Shown here in pieces: positions 1-7,887 of a stretch of 22,850 nt of DNA. How positions within the stretch are numbered: the stretch's first letter is position 1; each line of letters opens with the position of its first letter. The notes below the pieces were generated by a model. The model had not been told where the DNA came from, ran no database searches, and saw only the letters and a list, made by a program, of their open reading frames with translations. Both the position numbers and the translations under genes were made by a program. Source of the stretch: JAWBSP01 sp964632175 (GTDB lineage: Archaea; Hadarchaeota; Hadarchaeia; Hadarchaeales; JAWBSP01); assembly GCA_964632175.1 (NCBI GenBank), contig CAZWBJ010000015.1, positions 1-22,850 of the forward strand, read 5' to 3'.

Positions 1-2
1 GG

Positions 3-1244
3 ACGAGTTATGCTAGGGAGATTCAGTTCGTGAAGAGCGCAAACGAAAAAATTGTGGGCGGTGTCATGAATCCCGCCTCCGCGCCCAAGGCTTCGAGCAT
101 CGACGGGGAGCTCGTGGTGAGTAGCGGCTCCCTGACCTCCTCGCCGGAGAACGGCTATATCTATGCAGTCAGGTTCAAGACTCCTCCCCGCACTTGGAAT
201 GCGGTCCAGCTGGGCCTCAACGTATATGCCGAGGTCGGGTTCGGCAGGGTGGCCATTTACACGGACAACAACGGTGAGCCGGGTACCCTGCTGTGCCAGT
301 CGGTTAAGCAGGCCGTCACGAAGCCGTGGTCCGATTTCTCCATCCCCACGACAGGTCTGGATCCAGACACCTGGTACTGGGCGGCTTTCTGGTTGAGTGC
401 CTCTGGCAACACCTTCTACTACTCCTCTGAGACCGGGAGCGGAAGGAGAATCCAATATCCTGGCGACATAGACAACTTCAGCTTCCCAGCCAACTTCCCC
501 TCGGGGGCGGAGTCCGTCAGCTTTAAGTGGAACATAAGGATCCGGGAGAGCGTGATTTATCCCCCCGAGAACTCCATCGATAAGAAAACGGACACGGCAT
601 GGCGTTCCCTGCCCGGTCAGCCGGAGGCCTGGTGCGTTTGGGACCTTGGCTCGAGCAGGCTGTTCGACGGGTTGAGGATATACTGGTCCACCGACTCGAG
701 CTTGAGGCCCTCGAGCTTTACCATCCAGGCGAGCGATAACCCCGACGGCCCCTGGGAGAACGTGCTCACCGTGACCCAGCAGCCGATCGCCGGGTGGAAC
801 GAGTACTTCTTCAGCCAGAAAGAAAAGAGGTACATCCGGGTCTGGTCGGCGAGCCGGATGGGGATCTGCGAGGTCGAGTATTACTCCCCCCTCACGGTAA
901 ATCTCTCAGCCGACCCGTACAGCATAGACCTCGAGAACGTTGAGCCTTTCGGAACCTGCGTGGCTTTCAACTACACCCTGAGGATAGACGGGTACGGGAA
1001 GGTCACTGGGACGGCCTCCGCTCTCATGGGGGCTATAACCTACACCTTCACGGATGCACCCACCATGGTTCATGTCACGAGGAGCGGAACGATGTGGTAT
1101 TCCCGCAGGTATGGGCTGGTCAAGGATAGGGTGGACTCAGAGGTGTGGACGCACGATCCGCTGAGTTGGTACGGGGGGACCTTCCAGCTCACCCTCACCG
1201 ATCCCGACACCGTCACCCTCCAGGGCGCGACCCTTTCGGATTAA
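3..1244 (+). CDS. Discoidin (F5/8 type C) domain surface protein, 5' partial
   Basis: The reading frame is open from the left edge of the window, so the true start lies upstream; the GTG at 30 is only the first start-like codon. The residues coded before it (S-Y-A-R-E-I-Q-F) look like the last strand of a discoidin domain, suggesting that a further such domain is cut off. From the GTG, residues 10-170 form a beta-rich domain full of aromatic residues. Residues 175-288 resemble an F5/8 type C domain, with W-x-V-W-D-L-G, S-S-F-T-I-Q-A-S-D-N and a closing R-Y-I-R-V-W ... E-V-E-Y-Y. A last beta-rich domain of about 110 residues follows. Known discoidin domains bind glycans or membranes, so an extracellular sugar-binding or surface role is inferred. 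It lies 22 bases before a second secreted-protein gene on the same strand. Domain call fairly sure, function not. Confidence 0.72.
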   Translation, partial: TSYAREIQFVKSANEKIVGGVMNPASAPKASSIDGELVVSSGSLTSSPENGYIYAVRFKTPPRTWNAVQLGLNVYAEVGFGRVAIYTDNNGEPGTLLCQSVKQAVTKPWSDFSIPTTGLDPDTWYWAAFWLSASGNTFYYSSETGSGRRIQYPGDIDNFSFPANFPSGAESVSFKWNIRIRESVIYPPENSIDKKTDTAWRSLPGQPEAWCVWDLGSSRLFDGLRIYWSTDSSLRPSSFTIQASDNPDGPWENVLTVTQQPIAGWNEYFFSQKEKRYIRVWSASRMGICEVEYYSPLTVNLSADPYSIDLENVEPFGTCVAFNYTLRIDGYGKVTGTASALMGAITYTFTDAPTMVHVTRSGTMWYSRRYGLVKDRVDSEVWTHDPLSWYGGTFQLTLTDPDTVTLQGATLSD

Positions 1245-1266
1245 TAACGTCCGGCGTTATCTGGCT

Positions 1267-1911
1267 ATGAGAAACGAGGTCTTCATCTCGGTTCTCCTGC
1301 TCCTTGCTCTTTCCTGTTTCGTTGCCCAGTTCTCGGCCAAGTTTCCGGAACCCGCCTTTTCGGTCGAGTACGTTTCCATGGCGCCAGGGGAAAGTGGCAG
1401 GATTGAGAACGGTGAGGTTGTGGCCAAGTTCTTGGTCAGGAAGCTCACCGTGGCCGGGACCTGCAGGATGAGCTTCCGGGTGGACAACGAGAGCTGCGAG
1501 GAAGAGTTCAAGGTGAGGGGGGATATGAGAAACTTTTACTTCACCCGCGCCTTCCCCGCCGGCTGGCACACGCTGGAGTTCGACAACACGAGCATTACCT
1601 TCTACGTCCAGCCGGCAGAGGTCTCGGAGAACGCGCAAATAGAAATCACCTCTTTCACAGTCGAGCCCATAGACGCCAAGCTCTGGGAGACGGCCTTCGT
1701 CAGGGTGTCGCTGACCAACCACTCCGAGGTCGCCGGCCGGAAGGAGATCAGAGTCTGGGTGGAGGACAGCCCCCTCCAGAAGGAAGTGGTGGTCCCCGCC
1801 GAAACCTCCGTGGACATCTACTTTCCCATAACCCTGAACAAGCTCCTCCTCAGAATCTGGGTGGAGAACTGTGCTCAGCCCCAGGAGAACCTCCGCCCCG
1901 GAATTCTATAG
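1267..1911 (+). CDS. Secreted small beta-domain (CARDB-like) protein
   Basis: A 214-residue protein starting at ATG. Residues 1-24 are M-R-N-E followed by a strongly hydrophobic stretch (F-I-S-V-L-L-L-L-L-A-L), a signal peptide or N-terminal anchor. The rest is predicted beta sandwich: residues about 30-115 hold two cysteines (C-R-M-S-F ... E-S-C) that could form a disulphide, and about 120-205 read like a CARDB or Ig-like adhesion domain (I-T-S-F-T-V-E-P, V-R-V-S-L-T-N, V-V-V-P-A-E-T). No catalytic motif is visible. It follows the discoidin gene by 22 bases, probably as one transcript, and its last 6 bases overlap the 3' end of the converging gene on the other strand. Likely exported and attached to, or part of, the envelope; the specific role is unknown. 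Confidence 0.7.
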   Translation: MRNEVFISVLLLLALSCFVAQFSAKFPEPAFSVEYVSMAPGESGRIENGEVVAKFLVRKLTVAGTCRMSFRVDNESCEEEFKVRGDMRNFYFTRAFPAGWHTLEFDNTSITFYVQPAEVSENAQIEITSFTVEPIDAKLWETAFVRVSLTNHSEVAGRKEIRVWVEDSPLQKEVVVPAETSVDIYFPITLNKLLLRIWVENCAQPQENLRPGIL

Positions 1912-3795
1912 ACTGCTCAGGCGGGAGAGATGGAGCTCCTTCAGGGTTATCTCCTGAATGTCGATTAGGGTTATGTCGATGCCCGAGTACTTGGTGCGGG
2001 AGGTCGTTTCCGTCTTCTCCTTCAGAACCACGCCCGCCTGGTTGACGTAGCGGGTGATGATCGTGGTGGAGTCCACTGGGTTGGTCTGTCCCCTGAAGGT
2101 TGCGTTACCGGTGACTCGGAGAGTGATGACCATCTTTATGGCCTCCACCGTCTTCCCCGCCACCGTTATGTTTTCGAGCCTCTCAACCCTGCTCTCGGAG
2201 GTGCAGTTTCCGGCAACCGAGAGTTCGATGGGCTGGTAGTTCTTGATGGTTGTGCTGGCGCTACCGCTCGCGTTGGGTCCTTGGTTTAGCGGGAAGGAGA
2301 GAATCTTGAGAGGGGTGTCATACAGGAGCTCTGAGGCAACGCTTCCCCCCCTGTAGCTGAAGGCTTGGTAGAGGAACCCCGCCCTGTCCGTGTCGGGGGA
2401 GTACAGCAGATCATAGTTCCCGCCCCCCGGGTACAGCTTGGAGGAGGTGATCTCCCTCTTTATCTTTCTGCATTCCGTCGCCCCAACGTTTTCCTTTCCC
2501 TCGTACTTCAGGAGGAACTCCCCCGAGTCTTGGAGCCCCTGCCCGAGCTGCGGGATGCTCGTGCTGCTCGTGTAGGAATACTTGATGTAGTCGCCCGGCA
2601 GGTAAACCTCTTGGTACCCCACCACCGGGAAGCTCTTCTTTTTCCCTCCAAGCTCGAAGGTGCAAAGACCCTTACGGTCGGCCGCGAAGGTGACCGTGAC
2701 TTCCTTCTCCTCTCCGGCCGACACCGACACCGAGACTTCGCTTGGCGAGGGGGAGACGGGGTTACCCTCGATCTCCACATTTGGGCGCCCCGTGAAGGTT
2801 CCGGTTCCGGAAACCTTGACCTTAACAGACACTTGGCTTCCCATCACGGCGAGCTGCGGGACGGTTATCTCCTTCACCTTCACGGCTGGCGCGGGTTGCA
2901 CACTCACGGATGCGCTCAGAGTCCCCGCCTGTATGGTGTAGTTACCCGCACTCATGCTGTAAGTGGCCGTGACGATTTTCTCTTCCCCAGGTGCGAGCCG
3001 GAGGCGCTGGCCCGGGTAGTACTTGGTTGGGGCAGGGTTGAGCGTGATGGAGAACTCGTTTTCTACATTTCCAACGTTTTTCACCCTGACTTCCACCTCC
3101 ACGTCTCCTTCATAAGCGGTGGAGGGGGCCTCGAGGGCCAAGTACTCCAGCCTGCAGTAGGGCTCCACCACGTTCAGAGAAAGCGACCCCGTGTAGTTCT
3201 CGATGGTCAGGGATCCCCCCTGGTTGGCGGTGAACTTGAAGCTGATGATTTTTCTCTCCCCCGGTCCGACGGTGACAGGGGGGACCGCCTTGATAACGCT
3301 GCCCTCAAGCTTGAGTTCTCCCCGGTAGGTTCCTTGGGTTTCTCCCTCGTTTACCACCTCCGCGGTAACCTCCACCTCCTTTCCCCTCACCGCTTCGCTC
3401 GGTCCTATCAGCTTGGTGACCCTGAAGGATGCTGGTCTAGCCTCCCTCACATTTACAGTTTTTGAAACCTCCCCCACTTTCACCTGCACAGGACCGACAT
3501 AGGAGGGAGCGATGTACCGGAATTCCACTGGCAGCACCTGTTCCTCATTCTCGAACTCGATCGACTGGGGGAAGGACTCGCCGCCGATTTCGAAAATTAT
3601 GTCGGCCGAGCCCGCTTTGAGGGATCTCACAACGGCTGTGACATAGACCGTGCCGCCGGCGGGAGCGTTCTCGGGGTAGACTAGAAGGTCTTCCACGATA
3701 TACGTGACTTCGGCGGAGGGTTTCCGCAGGAACATGAATGCGCCCACCCCAGCCAACACCACTATCACGACGAGGACCGGAATCAGCTTTTGCAT
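1906..3795 (-). CDS. Membrane-anchored multidomain Ig/CARDB-like protein
   Basis: The preferred start is ATG at 3795; a TTG two codons upstream (3801) is in frame but less likely. The protein is about 629 residues. It opens with M-Q-K-L-I-P and one hydrophobic helix (residues 5-23) followed by R-K, a signal anchor with the bulk outside the cell. Residues about 27-395 look like four tandem beta-sandwich modules of about 90 residues, each with CARDB-like signatures (V-T-A-E-V-V-N-E-G-E; V-R-V-K-N-V-G-N; G-P-G-E-R-K; A-P-G-E-E-K). The remaining 220 residues are a different beta-rich domain beginning near Y-L-P-G-D-Y-I-K-Y. N-x-S/T sites occur, compatible with archaeal N-glycosylation. It diverges from the RND exporter gene over a 46-base gap, so a shared or linked role in export or envelope function is possible but inferred. 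No enzymatic motif seen. Confidence 0.75.
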   Translation of the reverse strand: MQKLIPVLVVIVVLAGVGAFMFLRKPSAEVTYIVEDLLVYPENAPAGGTVYVTAVVRSLKAGSADIIFEIGGESFPQSIEFENEEQVLPVEFRYIAPSYVGPVQVKVGEVSKTVNVREARPASFRVTKLIGPSEAVRGKEVEVTAEVVNEGETQGTYRGELKLEGSVIKAVPPVTVGPGERKIISFKFTANQGGSLTIENYTGSLSLNVVEPYCRLEYLALEAPSTAYEGDVEVEVRVKNVGNVENEFSITLNPAPTKYYPGQRLRLAPGEEKIVTATYSMSAGNYTIQAGTLSASVSVQPAPAVKVKEITVPQLAVMGSQVSVKVKVSGTGTFTGRPNVEIEGNPVSPSPSEVSVSVSAGEEKEVTVTFAADRKGLCTFELGGKKKSFPVVGYQEVYLPGDYIKYSYTSSTSIPQLGQGLQDSGEFLLKYEGKENVGATECRKIKREITSSKLYPGGGNYDLLYSPDTDRAGFLYQAFSYRGGSVASELLYDTPLKILSFPLNQGPNASGSASTTIKNYQPIELSVAGNCTSESRVERLENITVAGKTVEAIKMVITLRVTGNATFRGQTNPVDSTTIITRYVNQAGVVLKEKTETTSRTKYSGIDITLIDIQEITLKELHLSRLSSL

Positions 3796-3813
3796 CCCCA
3801 ATCGGGCTGATGT

Positions 3814-3826
3814 TCTTTTATACTTT
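3814..3826. promoter_or_regulatory. Shared TATA-like element between divergent genes
   Basis: The sequence TTCTTTTATACTT lies in the 46-base gap between the ATG at 3842 (plus strand) and the ATG at 3795 (minus strand). Its centre is about 22 bases from the first and 25 from the second, the normal archaeal distance from TATA box to transcription start. On the minus strand it reads AAGTATAAAAGAA. Both messages would then be nearly leaderless, and no strong Shine-Dalgarno is seen before either start. Inferred from spacing and composition. Confidence 0.5.
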
Positions 3827-3841
3827 TTTCTTCACGAGAAG

Positions 3842-6262
3842 ATGAGCAAGGCCAAGTTGGAGGAGCGCTCCCTCCTCCTCGTGATAGTGGCCGTTCTGAT
3901 ATACATCGCTTTATGCGCCGTTTTCAACCCCGGGGTCCCCGCCTCCTCTTTCGTCCCACCCGCTCTCGTGCTGGTGATATGTGTCCTCTTCTTCCTGAAC
4001 GCCGGGAAGGTGGCGGGGGTGGTGGGGAGGCATCCGCGCACCGTGCTCCTCGGGGTCATGCTCGCCACCGTGTGCCTCGCCCCAGGCCTAACAAAGCTCA
4101 CCTTCAACGTGGAGCTGAGGAGCTTTCTGCCCTCCACCTATGAGTCCACCCGAACCACCCTCGAGGTGGAGAACATGCTAGGGGGCATCAGCTCCGAGAT
4201 CATTCTCATCGAGTCCGACAACGTCCTGAGCCCAGCCTGTGTGGAGGCGGTTCACGACATGAAGGTGGACTTGGAGAACCAGCTGAGGGGTTACCTGCTG
4301 GCGCCCATGTACGACTATCTCTATCCCATCGAGAACAGGCTCGGCGAGAATTTTCCCAGGGGCGAGGAACTTGCTGCCAAGCTGAACGAGCTGCTTTCCA
4401 ACGAGGTGGTCCGGGCGGAGCTCATGGCGCACGTGAAGGAGAACGAAAACGAAAATCGGATGGTGGCCAGGCTGGTTTACAGGGTGGCCAAGCTTTCGAG
4501 TTCCGAGGAAATCAGTAGCGCTAGGAAACTCGAAAAAATAGTCAAGTCTCACGCGAGCCAGAGCGGAGTTTTCGCGGCATATGTGGGTGGTGATCACTCC
4601 GCCTCCAAGGACATCCTGAACACCATCACCGAGGAAAGGATCTACCTCTTTGGCACCGCCGGGGTCCTAGTTCTCATCTGCCTCTTCCTCACCTTCAGGA
4701 AATTCAGGGACATCACCCTCTCCCTCCTTTCCATCGGGCTCGCCATACTCTGGGTCCTCTGCCTCATGGGCTGGTTCGGGATAGAGTTCTCGCCCGTGGT
4801 GGTTGGGGTCTTCCCGCTGCTTCTCGGTCTGGGTATAGACTACTCCATCTACATGAACTACAGGTACTCGGAGGAAAGGCTCAAGGCCGAGAAGGATAGG
4901 GCCGCGGCCACCGCCATTGCGACGGTCGGGGTGGCGGTTTTCCTCTCCTGCATGACCACCATGTTCGCCTACGGCTCCTGGCTCACCTCCTCCATGAGAC
5001 CCCTCTTCGACTTCGGCTCCCTCAGCATGATGGGGATTGGATTCTCCTACCTGCTCGCTACGACCTTCCTCCCCTCCTGTAGGAGCCTGCTCGACCGCGG
5101 CGTGAGGAGGGAGGAGCTGGTGGACAGGTTCTCCGTCAAGGAAGTGGAGAGGGGCCTCGCGGCCATCGGAACGATGGTGGAGAAGAAGCCCAGGATCGTG
5201 CTCGCCATAGCCCTCTTGGTCACGCTTTTGGCAGCGTTCAGCGCCACTCGGGCGAGGACGGCCATACAGTGGGAGAAAATGCTGCCGGAGGGGGTGGAGT
5301 CTCTAGAAACCTCTGATAAATACCTCCACCTCTGGCCCGAGCAGGACCCGCTGAGCGCCTGCATAGTTCTGGTGAAGGGGGACCTCACCTCCCCCCAGGT
5401 GCTGGACGCCATGTACAGGATAGAGACCTACGCTCCGCAGAGGTGCAAGTTTGTGCAGAGCGGGATGAGCGTGGCAGGAGAGGTGGTCAGGAGGAACGGC
5501 GGGATGCTCCCCCAAGACTCCGAGACCATAGCCCGGATTCTGGCCGAGCTGGGTCCCCAATACGCCGCCCTCCTCTCACTCGACAACCAAAACAGACCAG
5601 TCGGTGGGATAGTCATCCTCTTCACCCGCTGCAAGACCGAGCAGGAGATGAAGATGGCGGTGGAGAACGTCAGGGAGGTGGTTAGGAGCTACGGGAAGGG
5701 CGCCCAGTACTCCGTGGGGGGCATGCCCGCCGTTTACGCCGACCTCCTCTCCGAACTCCCGTCCTCCCAGCTCAAGACCACCTTCATCTCCCTGCTCGGC
5801 TGCTTCCTCATCGTCTGGGCCGTGTTCAGGAGGGTGAGCGACGCCGCCCTCTGCATGCTCCCCGTGGGCCTCACGCTCCTCTGGGGACTGGGGATGTTCA
5901 CCCCGCTCGACATCCCCATCAACCTCCTGACCGTCCTGGTTTCCGCCCTGCTGGTGGGTATAGGGATCGACTACTCCATCCACATCAGGCACAGGTTCAT
6001 GGAGGAGATAGGAAAAGGGGAAAGCGTGGAGCAGGCGACGAGGGAGACCATGGTGAGGATAGGGGGCGCGGTGCTGGGGGCGGCCTCCACCTCGCTGGCG
6101 GCCATGGGTACCCTGCTGTTCTCCAGGATGCCGGCCATCGGGGTCTTCGGTGAGATAGTGGCCCTGGAGTTTCTCGCCTGCCTCTGTGCCGTTTTCTTCG
6201 TCCTGCCCACGCTGCTGGCCTGGCGGGAGCACCGCAGGCTCTCCAGAGCGCGAGCCGGTTGA
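3842..6262 (+). CDS. RND superfamily exporter (HAE3/MMPL-type)
   Basis: The frame is open further upstream, but ATG at 3842 is chosen because it starts just before the first membrane helix and sits correctly behind a TATA box; the product is 806 residues. Two extra hydrophobic helices (residues 10-27 and 36-55) precede the canonical first RND helix (about 67-84). A large external loop follows, then five or six helices with the first G-I-D-Y-S motif (Asp333), then the second half with the same layout and a second G-I-D-Y-S (Asp710). This duplicated 12-helix plan with two G-I-D-Y motifs is that of archaeal and bacterial HAE3 / MMPL-like RND proteins, which use an ion gradient to move hydrophobic or lipid-like molecules. 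The substrate cannot be told. It overlaps the next gene by 4 bases and diverges from an extracellular CARDB-like protein that could be a partner. Confidence 0.88.
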   Translation: MSKAKLEERSLLLVIVAVLIYIALCAVFNPGVPASSFVPPALVLVICVLFFLNAGKVAGVVGRHPRTVLLGVMLATVCLAPGLTKLTFNVELRSFLPSTYESTRTTLEVENMLGGISSEIILIESDNVLSPACVEAVHDMKVDLENQLRGYLLAPMYDYLYPIENRLGENFPRGEELAAKLNELLSNEVVRAELMAHVKENENENRMVARLVYRVAKLSSSEEISSARKLEKIVKSHASQSGVFAAYVGGDHSASKDILNTITEERIYLFGTAGVLVLICLFLTFRKFRDITLSLLSIGLAILWVLCLMGWFGIEFSPVVVGVFPLLLGLGIDYSIYMNYRYSEERLKAEKDRAAATAIATVGVAVFLSCMTTMFAYGSWLTSSMRPLFDFGSLSMMGIGFSYLLATTFLPSCRSLLDRGVRREELVDRFSVKEVERGLAAIGTMVEKKPRIVLAIALLVTLLAAFSATRARTAIQWEKMLPEGVESLETSDKYLHLWPEQDPLSACIVLVKGDLTSPQVLDAMYRIETYAPQRCKFVQSGMSVAGEVVRRNGGMLPQDSETIARILAELGPQYAALLSLDNQNRPVGGIVILFTRCKTEQEMKMAVENVREVVRSYGKGAQYSVGGMPAVYADLLSELPSSQLKTTFISLLGCFLIVWAVFRRVSDAALCMLPVGLTLLWGLGMFTPLDIPINLLTVLVSALLVGIGIDYSIHIRHRFMEEIGKGESVEQATRETMVRIGGAVLGAASTSLAAMGTLLFSRMPAIGVFGEIVALEFLACLCAVFFVLPTLLAWREHRRLSRARAG

Positions 6263-6678
6263 AGAGAGCCGTTTACACCATCGGCTACGGTGGGCGGAGG
6301 CCTGAGGATTTCGTTTCCCTGCTTAAGCAGTTTGGGATAGAGCAGGTGGTGGATGTGAGGGCTTTCCCGACCTCCAAGTATGAGGGATTCAAAAGAGAGG
6401 AATTGGAAAAGTTTCTTCCACAGCATGGGATCTCCTACCTTTGGATGGAGGAGTTGGGGGGTTACCGTAGGGGAGGATACGAGGCCTACACAAGGGAAAA
6501 GAAATTCAGGGAAGGTCTGGGAAGGTTGGAAGGGATTGCGAGGGAAAAGCCCACGGTCATCATGTGCCTTGAGGGATACCCTAGCGGCTGCCACCGCCGG
6601 TTCATCTCCCGCGAGCTGGCCCGGAGGGGGTGGAGGGTCCTGCACATCGTGGGCAAGGGAAGAATTCTGGAGGAGTAA
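6259..6678 (+). CDS. DUF488 family protein
   Basis: A 139-residue protein starting with TTG that overlaps the TGA of the RND gene (TTGA), which supports this start through translational coupling. Family features are clear: T-I-G-Y-G at the N terminus (residues 7-11), V-D-V-R-x-F-P-x-S-K (31-40), G-F-K-R-E-E-L (43-49), E-L-G-G-Y (65-69), and the C-terminal M-C-L-E-G ... C-H-R signature with Cys103, Cys111, His112 and Arg113. The length is typical of short DUF488 proteins. The family is widespread in prokaryotes and its biochemical role is not firmly settled; the Cys/His pair suggests a redox, metal or nucleic-acid-linked activity, but that is speculation. It is followed after 2 bases by the NnrE fusion gene, so it is probably in the same operon. 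Confidence 0.85.
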   Translation: MKRAVYTIGYGGRRPEDFVSLLKQFGIEQVVDVRAFPTSKYEGFKREELEKFLPQHGISYLWMEELGGYRRGGYEAYTREKKFREGLGRLEGIAREKPTVIMCLEGYPSGCHRRFISRELARRGWRVLHIVGKGRILEE

Positions 6679-6680
6679 GA

Positions 6681-7793
6681 ATGGCGGTCACTAGCGAGGA
6701 GATGGCTAAACTGGATCGGGCGGCCGAGGGAATGGGGATCCCCCGTCTCCTCCTCATGGAAAACGCGGGGGCGGCCGTGGCTAGGAGGCTTGTGGGGAGG
6801 TTTGGCCCCTGCAGGGTGTTGGTCCTAGCTGGGACGGGCAACAACGGCGGGGACGGGATGGTGGCCGCGAGGCACCTAAGAAATCTTGGCTGCGAGGTTG
6901 AACTCGTCCTCGTGGGGGATCCCTCGGAGATAAGGACGGAGGAGGCGAGAACGAACTGGAGGATCGTCTCTGCAATGAAGGGCATCGGGACGGTCTTCTA
7001 CTCCGCTCTGGAGAATCTGAGGGAGAGGATGGGGTGGGCCGATGTGGTAGTGGACGCGATGCTCGGGACTGGGGTGAAGGGGGAGCTGCGCGAGCCGGTT
7101 CTCTCCATCGTTCGGGAGCTGAATTCGAGCGGGAAGCCGGTGGTGGCAGTGGACACGCCAACGGGGCTGGACCCCAGCACGGGAAGGATTTGCGGGGAGG
7201 CGGTGAGGGCAAGCATGACCGTCACCTTCCATGCCGCCAAAAGCGGATTCGCCGGGAGGGAGGAGTACACGGGGCAGGTGTGGGTGGAGGACATAGGGAT
7301 CCCGAGGGAGCTGGAGAGAGAAGTGCTGGGGCGGCCGCTTGGGTTGCCCAGTGGGGGTCCCGTTTTAGTGTCGGCCTGCCTGCTCGGCATCAAGTGCAGG
7401 TACGATGGAAGCGACTCTTTCTCGGAAAAGGTGGTTCAAAGTTTAGCGGGAGCGTTTTTCCTCCCCGTCTGCCCGGAGGTTCTGGGCGGCCTGTCCACTC
7501 CCAGAAGCCCGAACTGGCTGGTGGGCGGCGCTGGGGAGGAGGTGATTGACGGGAAGGCTAGGGTGGTGAATGAGGAGGGAAGGGAGGTCACGGAGAATTT
7601 CCTTCGCGGGGCGAGAGAGGTGCTGGAACTGGCCCGGAGGTTTAAGGTGGGGCGTGCGGTGCTAAAATCCGGCAGTCCCTCCTGTGGGGTGGGCTGGGTA
7701 AGTGGAAGGGAGAGAAGGGTCTCAGGTGACGGGGTGACCGCAGCCCTCTTGAGGCGGCATGGGATCAAGGTGCTCAGCGAGGAGGAGATTTGA
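6681..7793 (+). CDS. nnrE: NAD(P)HX epimerase (NnrE) fused to DUF523/TudS-like domain
   Basis: Start ATG at 6681 is preceded by GGAGG at 6669-6673; product 370 residues. Residues 1-220 are a YjeF N-terminal domain with the usual marks: L-L-M-E-N-A-G (24-30), G-T-G-N-N-G-G-D-G (51-59), D-A-M-L-G-T-G-V-K-G (125-134) and V-D-T-P-T-G-L-D (157-164). That enzyme epimerises damaged, hydrated NAD(P)H so that a dehydratase can repair it. The usual partner, the YjeF C-terminal dehydratase (NnrD), is absent. Instead residues 227-370 are a full DUF523 domain: V-S-A-C-L-L-G-x-K-C-R-Y-D-G with Cys233 and Cys239, C-P-E-V-x-G-G-L-S-T-P-R with Cys264, and K-S-G-S-P-S-C-G with Cys335. DUF523 includes thiouracil desulfidase TudS, which uses a [4Fe-4S] cluster held by cysteines. 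The fusion itself is read directly; the joint function is unknown. Confidence 0.9.
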   Translation: MAVTSEEMAKLDRAAEGMGIPRLLLMENAGAAVARRLVGRFGPCRVLVLAGTGNNGGDGMVAARHLRNLGCEVELVLVGDPSEIRTEEARTNWRIVSAMKGIGTVFYSALENLRERMGWADVVVDAMLGTGVKGELREPVLSIVRELNSSGKPVVAVDTPTGLDPSTGRICGEAVRASMTVTFHAAKSGFAGREEYTGQVWVEDIGIPRELEREVLGRPLGLPSGGPVLVSACLLGIKCRYDGSDSFSEKVVQSLAGAFFLPVCPEVLGGLSTPRSPNWLVGGAGEEVIDGKARVVNEEGREVTENFLRGAREVLELARRFKVGRAVLKSGSPSCGVGWVSGRERRVSGDGVTAALLRRHGIKVLSEEEI

Positions 7794-7869
7794 CCGATTT
7801 CCTTTCACTTCGGGCGGCCAGTCCCGTTAAGCTCGAGTTCCTCACGCTGAATACCAGTGAAGTTACAAA

Positions 7870-7875
7870 TTTTTT
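7870..7875 (+). terminator. T-run, possible archaeal terminator
   Basis: A run of six T on the plus strand lies about 77 bases after the nnrE fusion stop, in the 94-base gap between two converging genes. Archaeal transcription often ends at T-rich tracts without a strong hairpin. No convincing stem-loop is seen directly before it. Weak evidence. Confidence 0.3.
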
Positions 7876-7887
7876 CGCTGCCAAAGT

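Noticed and set aside
2365..3465. 366-codon open frame on the plus strand
   Set aside because: It lies wholly opposite the multi-Ig protein gene; its product is low-complexity, rich in Arg, Leu, Gly and Val, with no domain, as expected for an antisense frame in GC-rich DNA.
3704..3841. Upstream extension of the RND exporter to position 3704
   Set aside because: The extra 46 residues overlap the divergent gene and cross the TATA region; the ATG at 3842 directly precedes the first membrane helix.
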